In this document: piece by piece, positions 49,215-60,100 of the stretch
Layout: each line of letters starts with the position of its first letter
Position numbering within the stretch: the first letter of the stretch is position 1
Source: Streptococcus infantis SPAR10
GTDB taxonomy: Bacteria > Bacillota > Bacilli > Lactobacillales > Streptococcaceae
NCBI RefSeq assembly: GCF_000279535.1
Contig: NZ_ALCH01000003.1
Span: 62,001-126,000 of the forward strand
Length of the DNA: 64,000 bases
Reading direction: 5' to 3'
Position numbers and translations under genes: made by a program
Notes under the pieces: model-generated
What the model was told of the DNA's origin: nothing
The model's input: only the letters and a program-made list of their open reading frames with translations
Database searches by the model: none

Positions 49215-49965
49215 ATTGTCTTACTCCATACTGATCTGCTTGTGCAATGGCACGGTAAACAAAGGCTTTAGAACTCTCAACCGCTGGTAATAGCTCCTCT
49301 CCCTTGACTAACTGACTAGCAATGCTTGAGGCAAAGGTACAACCAGCACCTGCATTTTGTCCTTCTAAGACTGGATTCTCAAAAATGGTAAAATTCACTC
49401 CATCATAAAAGACATCCACAGCCTTATCCTGACTAAGGCGATTCCCACCTTTAATAATGACTGCTGGTGCACCCAAGTCATGTAATTTTTGAGCTGCAGC
49501 CTTCATATCGTCCAAGGTTTCAATCTTTTGACCTGCTAGCAATTCTGCCTCAGGTAGATTGGGTGTAATTACAGTCACATAAGGGAAAAAGCGAATCAAC
49601 TCTTGGCAAAGCTCGCTAACAGCAACATCATGAGTCTCCTTACAAACGAGAACAGGGTCCAATACCACTGGAACTCCTGAACGCTCCTTGATAAAGTTAA
49701 GAGCTTTCTCAGCAACACCAACAGTCGGTAAGAGACCAATCTTAATCCCTCCAAAATCTACACTCTTGAGGCTATCCAACTGTTGTTGGAAAATAGTCTC
49801 ATCTGTCGGGAAGACATCAAAACCATTTTCTGTCAAGGCAGTCAAGCAAGTCATAGCTACAAAACCATGCAAACCATTTAAGGTATAGGTCGCAAGGTCA
49901 GCAGCTAGTCCCCCACCACTAAAAATATCATTTCCTGAAAGTGCTAAAATACGATTATTCTTCAT
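49192..49965 (-). CDS. Hydroxymethylpyrimidine/pyridoxine kinase (ThiD/PdxK type)
   Basis: Ribokinase-fold kinase of 257 residues. [15 protein letters not shown] near the N-terminus, VLDPVLVCK mid-protein, and the anion-hole region [14 protein letters not shown] are visible. ThiD and the short PdxK forms are hard to separate by sequence. Next to an S component and truA. No thiamin biosynthesis genes are nearby, which leans toward a pyridoxal role. Confidence 0.85.
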   Translation of the reverse strand: MKNNRILALSGNDIFSGGGLAADLATYTLNGLHGFVAMTCLTALTENGFDVFPTDETIFQQQLDSLKSVDFGGIKIGLLPTVGVAEKALNFIKERSGVPVVLDPVLVCKETHDVAVSELCQELIRFFPYVTVITPNLPEAELLAGQKIETLDDMKAAAQKLHDLGAPAVIIKGGNRLSQDKAVDVFYDGVNFTIFENPVLEGQNAGAGCTFASSIASQLVKGEELLPAVESSKAFVYRAIAQADQYGVRQYEANKNK

Positions 49966-50704
49966 AACGAATCTCCTTCAAATACAAACCATTGGGTGCT
50001 GCAGTCGGGCCTGCCAACTGTCTGTCTTTTTTCTCCAAAATCAGGTCAATCTGCTCAATTGGCATACGATTGTTGCCAATTTTCAGCAAGGTCCCAACCA
50101 TATTTCGAATCTGCTTATAGAGGAAGCCATTGCCAGAGAAAGTAAAGGTCAAAAATTGACCGGTCTCGTCAATCCTAAGACTGGCTTTCGTGATCGTTCT
50201 TACCTTGTCCTCCACACTGGTTCCGGCAGCAGTAAAACCGGTGAAATCATGGGTTCCTTCTAATTTCTTCACAGCCTTTTGCATGCGTTCCACATCTAGT
50301 GGATAGGGATAGTGGGTGGCATAATGACGTCTCATAGGATTTTTAGGACGCCCTCTATCCACGATAAACTCGTAGGTCTTGCTATGCTTGGCATAACGGC
50401 AATGAAAAGCATCAGCCACAATCTCAATCGAAATCACATCGATATCTTCAGGGCTTTGAGTATCAAGAGCAAAGCGAAGCTTCTCCTCATCCATCTGATA
50501 GGGAAGGTCAAAGTGGATAACCTGCCCTAGAGCATGAACACCACTATCCGTTCGCCCTGCACCATGGATGGTAATGGCCTGCCCTTTATTTAATTTGGTT
50601 AAAGTTTTTTCAATTTCCTCTTGGACACTACGCGCGTGTGGTTGCCTCTGGAAACCAGCAAAGGCGTAACCATCATAGGAAATTACAGCTTTATATCTAG
50701 TCAT
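49955..50704 (-). CDS. truA: tRNA pseudouridine synthase A
   Basis: Makes pseudouridine at tRNA positions 38-40. 249 residues; the catalytic Asp is in [14 protein letters not shown]. Overlaps the kinase gene by 11 bases, so the truA-kinase-S component genes are one unit. Confidence 0.97.
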   Translation of the reverse strand: MTRYKAVISYDGYAFAGFQRQPHARSVQEEIEKTLTKLNKGQAITIHGAGRTDSGVHALGQVIHFDLPYQMDEEKLRFALDTQSPEDIDVISIEIVADAFHCRYAKHSKTYEFIVDRGRPKNPMRRHYATHYPYPLDVERMQKAVKKLEGTHDFTGFTAAGTSVEDKVRTITKASLRIDETGQFLTFTFSGNGFLYKQIRNMVGTLLKIGNNRMPIEQIDLILEKKDRQLAGPTAAPNGLYLKEIRYEE

Positions 50705-50789
50705 GTATCTATTTTATCAAGAAAATTTCTCTGCAACAAGTTTGAAAACCAAAAATTGTACGGGTGCAGTTTTAGATATAAACTAGTCC

Positions 50790-51245
50790 TTACCTCGATT
50801 TTCTCATTATATATTTTCGTACAGGTACTTCAACCATTTGAACGATTTCAAATCCTTCTTTTTGGTAAAGATTGTAAGCTGTTTGATTTGCCTCGTAAAC
50901 ATTTAGAGAAATAGTATCTATGTCTTCATTTTCAAAGGCCAAACTAACAAATTCCCTTAAAGCCTGGCTACCTAATCCCTGCCCCTGTTTCTGGGGATTG
51001 ATAAAAAATCTCCCGATATGAAGATTTCTGTCATCTAGCCTGATTCTCTGGATAAGCCCCACAAACTCTTGTCCATCAAAGATTGAAAAGATTCCTTCCA
51101 AATCTTGCAAGACTTGAATTGTCAAGGGAAAAGGAATCATTGGTCCCATCCATTGCTTCTGAAAACTTTCTCCCAAAGCATTAGACCAGCGACAAATGAG
51201 TTGGGCATTTTCTATCTGAAGTCCTTTTTCAAAGTGAATTTTCAT
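50790..51245 (-). CDS. GNAT family N-acetyltransferase
   Basis: 151-residue acetyltransferase with the acetyl-CoA motif FINPQKQGQGLGSQALREFV and a C-terminal YEANQTAYNLYQKEGF helix. ATG 51245 has AGGAG five bases upstream, so the ten earlier codons are not used. Substrate unknown. Confidence 0.88.
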   Translation of the reverse strand: MKIHFEKGLQIENAQLICRWSNALGESFQKQWMGPMIPFPLTIQVLQDLEGIFSIFDGQEFVGLIQRIRLDDRNLHIGRFFINPQKQGQGLGSQALREFVSLAFENEDIDTISLNVYEANQTAYNLYQKEGFEIVQMVEVPVRKYIMRKSR

Positions 51246-51297
51246 ATTTGCTCCTAAAATTTCTCCTTTATCCAACTATTATACTCTTTCTCTTATT

Positions 51298-51309
51298 TTT
51301 TCCGAATTA
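51298..51309 (+). promoter_or_regulatory. Possible ComX CIN-box-like element
   Basis: TTTTTCCGAATT lies just upstream of cclA and matches the CIN-box (TACGAATA) at about six of eight positions. It is only about eight bases from the ATG, which is unusually close. Suggestive only. Confidence 0.3.
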
Positions 51310-51315
51310 ATAAGT

Positions 51316-51975
51316 ATGATTCACCTTTACTTTTTTCTTGTTGGAGCTATTTTTGCTTCCTTTCTTGGATTGGTCATTGATCGTTTCCCTGAGCAATCCA
51401 TTGTTTCCCCTGCTAGTCACTGTGATTCTTGTCAGACTCGCTTGAGACCACTGGATTTGATTCCAATTGTCTCTCAAGTAGTACATCGCTTTCGTTGTCG
51501 CTATTGCAAGTCAAGCTATCCCTTTTGGTATGCTCTCTTTGAGTTTGGATTGGGGCTTCTCTTTCTAGCTTTCTCCTGGGAATTTCTAACCTTAGGACAA
51601 CTTATTCTGATAACTGCTGGCTTGACCTTAGGAATCTATGATTTCCAGCATCAAGAATATCCCTTGCTAGTCTGGCTGACCTTTCACCTAATTCTCATGG
51701 TTTGCTGTGGTTGGAATCTAGTCATGATTTTCTTTCTTATTCTGGGAATTTTAGCTCACTTTATCGATATCCGCATGGGTGCAGGGGATTTTCTCTTTCT
51801 AGCCTCTTGTGCACTTATTTTTAGCCTAACTGAAATGCTGATTTTAATTCAATTTTCTTCCACAACTGGCATTCTAGCCTTTCTCCTACTAAAGAAAAAG
51901 GAAAGACTACCTTTTGTACCTTTCCTCTTGCTTGCTGCTTGTATGATTATTTTTGGTAAGCTACTGCTTGTCTGA
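51316..51975 (+). CDS. cclA: Prepilin peptidase of the competence pilus
   Basis: Membrane protease of 219 residues that cleaves and methylates competence pseudopilins. The N-terminal methylase-like domain has CDSC (36-39) and CRYC (61-64). The peptidase aspartates are Asp109 (GIYDF) and Asp158 (GAGD). Seven or so membrane segments. A known late-competence gene in pneumococcus, adjacent to trp there too. Its last 29 bases overlap the end of trpA on the other strand. Confidence 0.92.
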   Translation: MIHLYFFLVGAIFASFLGLVIDRFPEQSIVSPASHCDSCQTRLRPLDLIPIVSQVVHRFRCRYCKSSYPFWYALFEFGLGLLFLAFSWEFLTLGQLILITAGLTLGIYDFQHQEYPLLVWLTFHLILMVCCGWNLVMIFFLILGILAHFIDIRMGAGDFLFLASCALIFSLTEMLILIQFSSTTGILAFLLLKKKERLPFVPFLLLAACMIIFGKLLLV

Positions 51976-52729
51976 TAAAGTCAGCGATTTCTGCTACTTG
52001 TCCTTCATGTAAAGCCTTAACAATCTTGGAACCGACGATAACGCCGTCCGATACCTCATTGAAACGTTCTACATCAGCCTGTGTGGATACACCAAAACCT
52101 GTCAATACTGGAATGTTGGCTACTTGATGCAGTTGAGCCAAGTGCTTGTCCAAGTCATCTCGGTAATTACCTGCTTTCCCTGTCACCCCGTTAATGGCAA
52201 CAGCATAAACAAAACCTTCTGCCCCTTCAATGAGTTCCTTTTGACGCTCCATTCCTGTCGTCAAGCTGACAAGTGGAATCAAAGCAATGTCTGTACCTGC
52301 CAAAAAGGGCTCTACAAAGTTAGCGTGCTCATGAGGCAGGTCTGGAATAATCAATCCCTTAACCGCTGTATCAGAAAGGTCTTTGACAAATTTCTCCACA
52401 CCGTACTGAAAGAGGGGGTTAAAGTAGGTCATGATAACAAGTGGAACTTCTGTTTCAATGGTTTTCAAGGTTTCAACCAAAGCCTGGGTAGAGGTTCCGC
52501 GAGCTAGACTGCGCAAGCCTGCTTCTTCGATAACTGGACCGTCTGCAACAGGGTCTGAGAAAGGAACTCCCACTTCAATAGCAGACACACCCAAATCTTC
52601 TAAAAAGTGAATTGTTTCAGCAAGACCATCCAAACCTTTTTCATGGTCTCCAGCCATGATATAGGGAACGAAAATTCCTTTTCCAGTCGCTTTTATAGCG
52701 TTCAATTTTTCTGTTAGTGCCTTAGACAT
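51947..52729 (-). CDS. trpA: Tryptophan synthase alpha chain
   Basis: 260 residues. Cleaves indole-3-glycerol phosphate and feeds indole to TrpB. Catalytic Glu in [19 protein letters not shown] and the phosphate-binding TGFGVST are visible. Overlaps trpB by eight bases and is the last trp gene. Confidence 0.97.
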   Translation of the reverse strand: MSKALTEKLNAIKATGKGIFVPYIMAGDHEKGLDGLAETIHFLEDLGVSAIEVGVPFSDPVADGPVIEEAGLRSLARGTSTQALVETLKTIETEVPLVIMTYFNPLFQYGVEKFVKDLSDTAVKGLIIPDLPHEHANFVEPFLAGTDIALIPLVSLTTGMERQKELIEGAEGFVYAVAINGVTGKAGNYRDDLDKHLAQLHQVANIPVLTGFGVSTQADVERFNEVSDGVIVGSKIVKALHEGQVAEIADFIRQAVAYQK

Positions 52730-53945
52730 GAGCTTCTCCCTTCTTTGCTGCGTCTGCTTCCAAGCGGTCTTTAACTTGAACTACATCCTTGTCCCCACGA
52801 CCTGATAGGCAGACAATCATAGACTTGTCTGGGCCAAGTTCTTTGGCCAATTTCACCGCAAAGGCGATGGCATGGCTAGATTCCAAAGCTGGGATAATTC
52901 CTTCCACACGAGACAAAAGTTGAAATCCTTCCAAGGCTTCCTCATCTGTCACTGGCACATAAGTCGCACGCTTGATATCGTGGTAATGGGAATGCTCTGG
53001 ACCGATACCTGGATAGTCCAAACCTGCTGAAATTGAGAAAGCTTCTAAGATTTGACCATGAGCATCTTGGAGCACATCCATAAGCGAACCGTGAAGAACA
53101 CCTGGACGACCCTTGGTCAAGGTAGCTGCGTGATGCTCTGTATCCACACCTAGTCCTGCTGCTTCAGCTCCATACATAGCCACTGACTCATCTTCCACAA
53201 ATGGATGGAAGAGCCCGATGGCATTAGAGCCACCACCAACACAGGCTACTAGAGCATCTGGTAAATTTTCACCTGTCAAATCACGGTACTGTTGCTTGGC
53301 TTCTCGTCCGATAACACTTTGGAAATCACGAACAATTTCTGGGAAAGGATGGGGCCCCAAGGCAGAACCAAGGATATAGTGGGTATCATCGATATTTGCC
53401 ACCCAAGAACGAAGGGCTGCATTGACTGCATCCTTGAGCACTCGCGAACCATCTGTCACTGCCTCTACCTTAGCTCCTAAAAGCTCCATGCGGAAAACAT
53501 TGAGGGCTTGGCGTTTGACATCTTCCTCGCCCATGTAGATGGTACATTCCATGTTGAAGAGAGCTGCAGCTGTTGCAGTTGCCACACCGTGTTGACCAGC
53601 ACCTGTCTCAGCGATAATTTTCTTCTTACCCATGCGTTTAGCCAGTAAAACTTGTCCTAAGGCATTGTTAATCTTGTGGGCACCTGTATGGTTGAGGTCT
53701 TCACGTTTAAGATAAATCTTGGCTCCGCCGATATGCTGGGTCAAGTTTTTTGCGTAGTAAAGAGGAGTTTCACGACCTACATATTGGCGCAAAAGTTGGT
53801 TTAACTCCTCTTGGAAACTTGGATCTGCCTGACTTTCACGATAAGCCTCTTCTAATTCCAATACTGCTGTCATCAATGTTTCTGGGACAAAACGTCCACC
53901 GAATTTCCCGTAAAATCCATCTTTATTTGGTTCTTGATATGCCAT
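52722..53945 (-). CDS. trpB: Tryptophan synthase beta chain (operon copy)
   Basis: PLP enzyme of 407 residues joining indole and serine. The PLP Lys91 is in [13 protein letters not shown], catalytic Glu in AETGAGQHG, and the phosphate cup in GGGSNAIG. Overlaps trpF by 23 bases and trpA by eight. A second beta-chain gene lies upstream at 58507. Confidence 0.97.
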   Translation of the reverse strand: MAYQEPNKDGFYGKFGGRFVPETLMTAVLELEEAYRESQADPSFQEELNQLLRQYVGRETPLYYAKNLTQHIGGAKIYLKREDLNHTGAHKINNALGQVLLAKRMGKKKIIAETGAGQHGVATATAAALFNMECTIYMGEEDVKRQALNVFRMELLGAKVEAVTDGSRVLKDAVNAALRSWVANIDDTHYILGSALGPHPFPEIVRDFQSVIGREAKQQYRDLTGENLPDALVACVGGGSNAIGLFHPFVEDESVAMYGAEAAGLGVDTEHHAATLTKGRPGVLHGSLMDVLQDAHGQILEAFSISAGLDYPGIGPEHSHYHDIKRATYVPVTDEEALEGFQLLSRVEGIIPALESSHAIAFAVKLAKELGPDKSMIVCLSGRGDKDVVQVKDRLEADAAKKGEAHV

Positions 53946-54522
53946 TCTTTACCCTCTCTATAAATCTTCTAATCTTTTCATGATCTTTTTGTCCATCTGT
54001 CTCCACTCCGCTTGATACATCTACTGCATAGGGAGTAAAGTGTTGAATAGCTTCTTCTACATTGTCTTCATTAAGCCCACCTGCGATAAAGAAAGGCTGA
54101 GCTAGTCCAGTCGTATCCAGTTGGCCCCAGTCAAAGGTCTGACCACTCCCTGCTACAGGGGCATCAAAGAGTAGATAGTTTGCCCGAGAATTGGGGACAT
54201 GACCATCTCCATCCACCTGCACCGCCTGAATGCTGGCACAAGGCAAATCCTCAAACAAATCATCCGCCACCTGACCGTGAACTTGAATCAAGTCCAAGCC
54301 AACCTTTTCAATCGCTACCAGCAGTTCTGCTCGACTTGGTGAAACGAATACACCAACCTTTTTAATACCTACAGGAATGAGCTCAGCTAACTCAGCAGCC
54401 TGATCCAAGGTCACCTGTCTTTTGCTAGGTGCAAAGACAAAACCGATATAGTCTGCTCCAGCTGACACAGCTGTTTTTACGGCTTCTTTGGTCGATAGTC
54501 CACAAATCTTAACTTTTGTCAA
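53923..54522 (-). CDS. trpF: Phosphoribosylanthranilate isomerase
   Basis: 199 residues, a single TIM barrel with the N-terminal KICGLS (catalytic Cys) and C-terminal [10 protein letters not shown] phosphate site. Overlaps trpC by 14 bases. Confidence 0.96.
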   Translation of the reverse strand: MTKVKICGLSTKEAVKTAVSAGADYIGFVFAPSKRQVTLDQAAELAELIPVGIKKVGVFVSPSRAELLVAIEKVGLDLIQVHGQVADDLFEDLPCASIQAVQVDGDGHVPNSRANYLLFDAPVAGSGQTFDWGQLDTTGLAQPFFIAGGLNEDNVEEAIQHFTPYAVDVSSGVETDGQKDHEKIRRFIERVKNGISRTK

Positions 54523-55276
54523 TTTGCAACTCCCTGATTCTCTGGGCTACATCTTCAGCTTGCATGAGAGCTGTTCCCACCAAAATTCCGTTAAAGTATG
54601 GTGCTACTCGTTTTGCATCCTCCTCTGCAAAAATAGCAGATTCGGAAATATAGAAGCAATCATCCTTGAAGTGTTTGGCCAAGTCTACACTAGTCTGCAA
54701 GTCGACTTCAAAGGTTGTTAAATTGCGATTGTTGACACCAATAATTTGAGCTCCAAGTCTATGAGCCACTTCCAGTTCAACAAGATTATGAGTTTCCACC
54801 AAAACTTCTAGACTCAGTTCTGTCGCGTAGTCATACAGTTCCTTGAGGCGTTCTTCTGATAAGGCCGCTACGATGAGTAAGATAACTGTCGCACCTGCAT
54901 TGCGAGCACGGATGATTTGCTTTTCATCGATGATAAAGTCCTTGTTGAGCGTCGGAATCTCTACCTGACTAGAAATTTCCCGCAAATAATCCAAATGCCC
55001 TTTAAAGAAAACCTCATCTGTCAGAACAGAAATCATAACCGCGCCGTTAGCCTCGTAAGTCTGGGCCTGTTGTACGATATCCACATCGAGATTGATATCA
55101 CCTAGACTTGGGCTTGCCTTTTTGACCTCAGCAATGATTTGCAAACGGTCTTGGTGATTCTTCAAAAATTCTGCCAAACGATAGGTCTGACGCAAGGATT
55201 GAAGCTCCTCTCGCTCCATCTTTTCAACTTCACGCGCCTTTTGCTCTAGGATACGTGATAAAAATTCCTGACTCAT
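54509..55276 (-). CDS. trpC: Indole-3-glycerol phosphate synthase
   Basis: 255 residues. The family motif [13 protein letters not shown] near residue 50 and [15 protein letters not shown] around 175 are present. Overlaps trpD by four bases. Confidence 0.97.
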   Translation of the reverse strand: MSQEFLSRILEQKAREVEKMEREELQSLRQTYRLAEFLKNHQDRLQIIAEVKKASPSLGDINLDVDIVQQAQTYEANGAVMISVLTDEVFFKGHLDYLREISSQVEIPTLNKDFIIDEKQIIRARNAGATVILLIVAALSEERLKELYDYATELSLEVLVETHNLVELEVAHRLGAQIIGVNNRNLTTFEVDLQTSVDLAKHFKDDCFYISESAIFAEEDAKRVAPYFNGILVGTALMQAEDVAQRIRELQIDKS

Positions 55277-56277
55277 CTTTGATACTCCTGTAATAGTCTG
55301 AGTTTTTCAAGGGCCTTACCACTGGCAATCACTTGACGTGCCAATTCAACTCCGTCCTTGATACTGTCTGCTTTACCATTGGCGTAGAATCCGAGACCTG
55401 CATTTAAGACTGTTGTTTCCAAGAATGGACTTGGTTCGTTATTAAGAACACTGACAAGAATGGCTGCATTCTCATGAGCATTTCCTCCACGAATGTCTTC
55501 AATAGCAATGCGTTCCATTCCCAAATCTTCTGGAGTAAAGGTTGATAAAGTAATTTCACCATTTTCAAGAAGGGCAATGCTGGTAGTTCCATTCAAACCA
55601 GCTTCATCCAACCCTTCTGGACCAGCTACTACAATGGCACGTTTGCGACCCATGTTTTTCAAAACCTGAGCAGTACTTTCCAGAAGCTCTGGACGACTAA
55701 TTCCTAGAAGCTGTGTTTCCAAAACCATTGGATGGATGAGCGGTCCTGTCAAATTCATGATGGTTGGAATTCCCAACTCCAAACGAGCTGGCATGATGTA
55801 TTTCATGGCTGGGTGCATGTTTTTGGCAAAGAGAAAGACGATTCCTGTTTGGTCAAATACCTTACCCAATTGTGATGGTTTGAGATCAATATTGATTCCC
55901 AAAGCTTGCAAGACATCTGCTGACCCAGATTTAGAAGAGATAGAACGATTGCCATGTTTGGCCATGTTAATACCACCACCTGCCAAGACAAAGGCTGCAG
56001 TTGTTGAGATGTTAAAGCTAAATGACTTATCTCCACCTGTACCACAGTTATCCATAGCATCTTGAATGTTTGTTGGAATGTGTTGAGCATGTCCTCTCAT
56101 GACTTGAGCGAGGGCTGTTCTTTCTTCAGGTGTTTCTCCCTTCATCTTAAGGGCTAACAGTAGTGAAGCGATTTGCGCTTCTGTCACACGCCCTGTCACG
56201 ATGCGTTCAATCACATCTGTCATTTCAACACTTGATAGATCTTCAAAGTTGGCTAATTTTTCAATAATTTCTTTCAT
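55273..56277 (-). CDS. trpD: Anthranilate phosphoribosyltransferase
   Basis: 334 residues. PRPP-binding [14 protein letters not shown] (about 80-93) and [18 protein letters not shown] are the family hallmarks. Separate from trpG, which precedes it by ten bases. Confidence 0.97.
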   Translation of the reverse strand: MKEIIEKLANFEDLSSVEMTDVIERIVTGRVTEAQIASLLLALKMKGETPEERTALAQVMRGHAQHIPTNIQDAMDNCGTGGDKSFSFNISTTAAFVLAGGGINMAKHGNRSISSKSGSADVLQALGINIDLKPSQLGKVFDQTGIVFLFAKNMHPAMKYIMPARLELGIPTIMNLTGPLIHPMVLETQLLGISRPELLESTAQVLKNMGRKRAIVVAGPEGLDEAGLNGTTSIALLENGEITLSTFTPEDLGMERIAIEDIRGGNAHENAAILVSVLNNEPSPFLETTVLNAGLGFYANGKADSIKDGVELARQVIASGKALEKLRLLQEYQR

Positions 56278-56287
56278 TTTGTGTTCC

Positions 56288-56854
56288 TCACTTTACAACT
56301 TTCTCGATAAAATTCTGAATAGAAGATAGGCCATCTGGCGTTCCAATACTTTCTGGATGATACTGCAAGCCATAAATCGGAAGAGTTTTGTGTTGAATCC
56401 CCATAATAGCTTGGTCATCTGTCGAACGAGCTGTCACTTCAAACTCTTCTGGCATCTCTTCGATTAAAATACTGTGGTAACGCATCACTGGACGACCATC
56501 CTCAATACCTTGATAGAGAACTGATGGAGTCTCAAATCGAATTTGACTTTGTTTCCCGTGCATAACTTTAGGAGCCAAACCCAACTTACCACCAAAGACT
56601 TCTGCGATGGCTTGGTGTCCCAAACAAATCCCTAGAATAGGTTTCTTACCTGCAAAATCACGAATCATTTCTTCCATTTTCCCAGCATCATCTGGCCAAC
56701 CTGGACCAGGAGAAAAGACCAGTCCATCTGCCTTTTCAGCATGTTCATAAAGATGTGGATCATCATTTCTCAAAACCTGAACTTCTGCGAAATTCCCGAT
56801 ATATTGAGCTAGGTTATAGGTAAATGAATCATAATTATCAATCAATAAAATCAT
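56288..56854 (-). CDS. trpG: Anthranilate synthase glutamine amidotransferase
   Basis: 188 residues. Class I amidotransferase with Cys77 in GICLGHQA and the His-Glu pair in YHPES. Supplies ammonia to TrpE. The same protein may serve folate synthesis (PabA). Overlaps trpE by four bases. Confidence 0.95.
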   Translation of the reverse strand: MILLIDNYDSFTYNLAQYIGNFAEVQVLRNDDPHLYEHAEKADGLVFSPGPGWPDDAGKMEEMIRDFAGKKPILGICLGHQAIAEVFGGKLGLAPKVMHGKQSQIRFETPSVLYQGIEDGRPVMRYHSILIEEMPEEFEVTARSTDDQAIMGIQHKTLPIYGLQYHPESIGTPDGLSSIQNFIEKVVK

Positions 56855-58212
56855 GGTCTTAGTTCTCCCATTCTTGTCATAGATTTAGCTTTGTTAATCG
56901 TTTCTTGGTATTCGTTCTGGGCGATGGAATCATAAACAATTCCTGCACCAGCCTGTACATAGGCTCTTTTATTTTTAAGAATCATGGTTCGAATTGCAAT
57001 AGCAAAATCCATGTCTCCAGTTGCTGATAAGTAACCGATAGCTCCTGCATAGACACCTCGCTTCTCTGTTTCTAGTTCATAGATGCGTTTCATGGCCCGA
57101 ATCTTTGGTGCTCCCGATACTGTTCCTGCCGGAAGTGTCGCCTTCAAGGCATCCATGGCAGTCAGTTCTGGTAATAAATGTCCCTTAACCACGCTGGTCA
57201 AATGCATGACATAGCGGAAAAGTTCCACTTCCATATACTTGGTTACTTGGACACTTGCTGTTTCAGCAATTCTACCGATATCATTTCGTCCCAAGTCCAC
57301 CAACATTCGGTGTTCTGCCGTTTCCTTTTCATCAGAAAGTAGATCACTTGCAAGTGCTGCATCTTCCTCGTCATTGGCACCTCTAGGTCGCGTACCTGCA
57401 ATTGGATTGGTTGTCACGATACCATTCTTGACGGAAACCAAGCTCTCTGGACTGGCACCGATAATTTGATAATTTCCAAAATCATAAAAGTAAAGATAAT
57501 TTGATGGATTGGTCACTCGGAGATTTCTGTAGAAGTCAAAAGGATTTCCAGTTACCTCTGCGGAGAAGCGCTGACTGAGCACACATTGGAACATATCTCC
57601 GTTGCGAATCAAGTCGCGAGCTGTTTCTACCATTTCTTCAAATTTCTGAGGTGCAATGTGTGGTCTAAACTGAAGTGAAGAAACGTCCAAATCTTCAAAT
57701 TCATTTGGAGCAGGGATTTTCAACTCTTCTAAAACCTGATCTAAAGCCACTTCTAGTTCTTCATTACTACGTTCACTATAGAGAGCATCCTCTATGATAT
57801 GAATTTTTTCTTTCTTATGGTCAAAAACTATATAACTCTCATAAACGAAGAAATGCATATCTGGTGTCCCAATCGTATCCTCAGGGAGCTGGCCAATTTC
57901 TTCATAGAGAGAAATCATATCGTAGCCAACAAAGCCAATAGCTCCACCACCAAAAGGTAGGTCTGAATGGTGCTGACTCTTATGAGTCACCTCATAAAGG
58001 AAATCCAAGGGATCCCGATCAATCACTTGGCCATTTTGATAAAGGACTCCATTTTCGAACTTAATTTCAAAAACTGGATTATAGGCCAAGATAGAAAAAC
58101 GAGCATTTTCCTTTTCTCTTGGGATACTTTCAAGTATGACCTTGTGTTGTCCGTTCAAACGCATATAAGCCAAGATTGGTGATAAAACATCTCCATGAAT
58201 GATTCCTTCCAT
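56851..58212 (-). CDS. trpE: Anthranilate synthase component I
   Basis: 453 residues from ATG 58212 (MEGIIHGDV), preceded by AAAGGGAAA. The frame stays open upstream only because it runs into the T-box leader. It has the Trp feedback-site motif LESIP near the N-terminus and the chorismate-binding core GTVSGAPKIRAM. First gene of trpEGDCFBA, behind a Trp T-box. Confidence 0.96.
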   Translation of the reverse strand: MEGIIHGDVLSPILAYMRLNGQHKVILESIPREKENARFSILAYNPVFEIKFENGVLYQNGQVIDRDPLDFLYEVTHKSQHHSDLPFGGGAIGFVGYDMISLYEEIGQLPEDTIGTPDMHFFVYESYIVFDHKKEKIHIIEDALYSERSNEELEVALDQVLEELKIPAPNEFEDLDVSSLQFRPHIAPQKFEEMVETARDLIRNGDMFQCVLSQRFSAEVTGNPFDFYRNLRVTNPSNYLYFYDFGNYQIIGASPESLVSVKNGIVTTNPIAGTRPRGANDEEDAALASDLLSDEKETAEHRMLVDLGRNDIGRIAETASVQVTKYMEVELFRYVMHLTSVVKGHLLPELTAMDALKATLPAGTVSGAPKIRAMKRIYELETEKRGVYAGAIGYLSATGDMDFAIAIRTMILKNKRAYVQAGAGIVYDSIAQNEYQETINKAKSMTRMGELRP

Positions 58213-58253
58213 TGTAATTTCCCTTTCAGTTCTTCTTAAATCCCGTGTTGATT

Positions 58254-58500
58254 CTACAAAAAATCCCCACGCAAAATAACTTGCGTGAGGACGAAATTCG
58301 CGGTGCCACCTCAATTATAGGATTTCTCCTATCTCTCATTCCTGTCTCAGATAGCTCCTGTAACAGGCTGTGCGATAAAGGGCACTCCCTTGAGAATTAT
58401 GTTTTCTTCTCTCATTTTCAGATAGACCCAATCTTACAGTTTTCTCTGCTTGTTTTCAGCAACCACAAGCTCTCTGTGAGAGAAATCTCTGTATCTTTTC
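58254..58500 (-). promoter_or_regulatory. T-box riboswitch (Trp) upstream of trpE
   Basis: Minus-strand leader with the T-box sequence AGGTGGCACCGCG (58299-58311). A stem I is closed by AGATA/TATCT, with the AGAGA specifier-loop motif on its 5' side. The specifier codon read from the 3' side of that loop is TGG (58428-58430), i.e. Trp. The intrinsic terminator CACGCAA/TTGCGTG plus six T is at 58254-58290. The leader begins only about seven bases past the upstream trpB2 stop, and no good promoter is seen there. Confidence 0.93.
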
Positions 58501-58506
58501 CATCTT

Positions 58507-59685
58507 TTATTTTTTAGCTTCAAGGTAGTCTGCAATGGCAGCTACGTCCTTGTCTCCACGACCAGAGACATTGATGATGATAATCTCATCTTTACTTAGT
58601 TTTGGTGCGCGTTTGACTGCTTCAGCGATAGCATGTGAGCTTTCAATTGCAGGGATGATTCCTTCTGTTTTGCTTAATAAAAGCAAGGCTTGGACAGCTT
58701 CTTCGTCGGTCGCTGCTACATATTCTACTCGACCAGAGTCTTTAAAGAAGGCATGTTCTGGACCAACCCCTGGATAGTCCAAACCTGCTGAGATAGAGTA
58801 AACTGGCGCGAGCTCTCCATCTTCCTTAAAGACTGCATAGGTCTTCATTCCATCGACAATTCCGACACTACCCTTAGTCATAGTTGCCGCGTGTTTATCG
58901 GTATCTAAACCGTGACCAGCAGCTTCTACCCCAACCAATTTTACTTCTTCATCAGCTACATACTGTGAAAAAGCTCCGATAGCATTGGAACCACCGCCCA
59001 CACAGGCAATGACGTAGTCTGGTAGACGTCCTTCTTTTTCCAAGATTTGACGACGTGATTCTTCACTGATGACTTTTTGGAATTCATGAACAATAGTTGG
59101 ATAAGGGTGAGGACCTACAGCAGAACCTAAAACGTAGAAAGCTTCAAGGTCATTCATCCATGCTCCAAAGGCTGCATCGACCGCATCCTTCAGAGTACGT
59201 GTTCCTGTTTCAACTGCATGAACAGTTGCTCCCATCATCTCCATACGGAAGACATTGAGACGTTGACGCTCCACATCTTCTGCTCCCATATAGACATCAC
59301 ATGCCATACCAAATTTGGCCGCAGCTGCAGCTGTCGCAACACCGTGCTGGCCAGCTCCTGTCTCAGCAATGACACGCTTTTTACCCATGCGTTTTGCTAG
59401 AAGGATTTGTCCCAAAACATTGTTCAGTTTGTGAGAACCCAAGTGGTTAAGGTCTTCACGCTTGAGATAAATCTTAGCTCCGCCTAGGTGCTCTGTCAAA
59501 CTTTCTGCAAAATAGAGCGGTGTTTCGCGACCTGAATAATCCTTCAAGTAATGACGAAACTCAGCTAAAAACTCTGGATCATCCTTGTATTTTTCAAAAG
59601 TCACTTCTAATTCATCTAGTAAAACCTGAATTGGTTCTGGTACAAAACTACCACCAAATTGTCCAAAATATCCTTTAGTTGTCAT
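58507..59685 (-). CDS. Second tryptophan synthase beta chain
   Basis: 392-residue TrpB paralogue. PLP Lys86 is in [13 protein letters not shown] (GAHKINN in the operon copy), with catalytic Glu in AETGAGQHG and GGGSNAIG conserved. So it looks catalytically intact and of the long TrpB1 type, but clearly diverged from trpB at 52722 ([11 protein letters not shown], for example). A strong AAGGAGG precedes the ATG. It has its own Trp T-box, so tryptophan-related function is very likely. It may make Trp from indole without TrpA or pair with the same TrpA. Confidence 0.93.
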   Translation of the reverse strand: MTTKGYFGQFGGSFVPEPIQVLLDELEVTFEKYKDDPEFLAEFRHYLKDYSGRETPLYFAESLTEHLGGAKIYLKREDLNHLGSHKLNNVLGQILLAKRMGKKRVIAETGAGQHGVATAAAAAKFGMACDVYMGAEDVERQRLNVFRMEMMGATVHAVETGTRTLKDAVDAAFGAWMNDLEAFYVLGSAVGPHPYPTIVHEFQKVISEESRRQILEKEGRLPDYVIACVGGGSNAIGAFSQYVADEEVKLVGVEAAGHGLDTDKHAATMTKGSVGIVDGMKTYAVFKEDGELAPVYSISAGLDYPGVGPEHAFFKDSGRVEYVAATDEEAVQALLLLSKTEGIIPAIESSHAIAEAVKRAPKLSKDEIIIINVSGRGDKDVAAIADYLEAKK

Positions 59686-59735
59686 AAATTTTTCCTCCTT
59701 CTGTATGAATCCGGCTTTTTGTTTGCTTTTGGTAG

Positions 59736-59760
59736 TGAAATGGTCTGGGGGACCATTTCA
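59736..59760. repeat. Perfect 10-bp hairpin upstream of the second trpB
   Basis: TGAAATGGTC and GACCATTTCA flank a 5-base loop. It lies between the T-box terminator and the gene, without a T run on either side. Possibly an RNA-stability or second regulatory element. Confidence 0.6.
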
Positions 59761-59841
59761 GCCTTTACTTAAAGAACAAGTAAAACTTGAATATTACTCT
59801 AAGTTCATGCCCTAATAAAAGATATACAAAATGACGGATAG

Positions 59842-60096
59842 AAAAAGCCCACACACGGAATATATTTCCATGTGAGGGCGTTCGTAACGCGGTACCACCT
59901 CAATTGTAAAGAGAATATCCCCTTTACATCTCTGCCTTGTCTAACAACAAGTTGCACTGTAAGGTGTGCCTACCGAATTTTCATTGTTTCAAATTCATTT
60001 TTTCAAATCAGCCCAATTTCACTACTTTCAACCACCTGTTCACAGTAACCACAGGCTCCCTGAAGATCAAAAATAACTACTTTTCTGATTTGTTGA
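59842..60096 (-). promoter_or_regulatory. T-box riboswitch (Trp) upstream of the second trpB
   Basis: Minus-strand leader with AGGTGGTACCGCG (59888-59900). Stem I is closed by AAATCAG/CTGATTT. The specifier codon is TGG (60013-60015) in the same ATTGGG context as the trpE leader. The terminator GCCCTCACATGGAA / TTCCGTGTGTGGGC plus five T spans 59842-59879. It is about 155 bases from the coding start, the rest of which holds a short hairpin and no convincing gene. Confidence 0.93.
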
Positions 60097-60100
60097 GTTA

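Noticed and set aside
58213..58314. N-terminal extension of TrpE
   Set aside because: The extra codons are the T-box antiterminator and terminator; the true ATG at 58212 has a ribosome site.
59688..59746. 24-codon frame ending at the second trpB start, considered as a Trp leader peptide
   Set aside because: It contains no Trp codons and no ribosome site; regulation is explained by the T-box.
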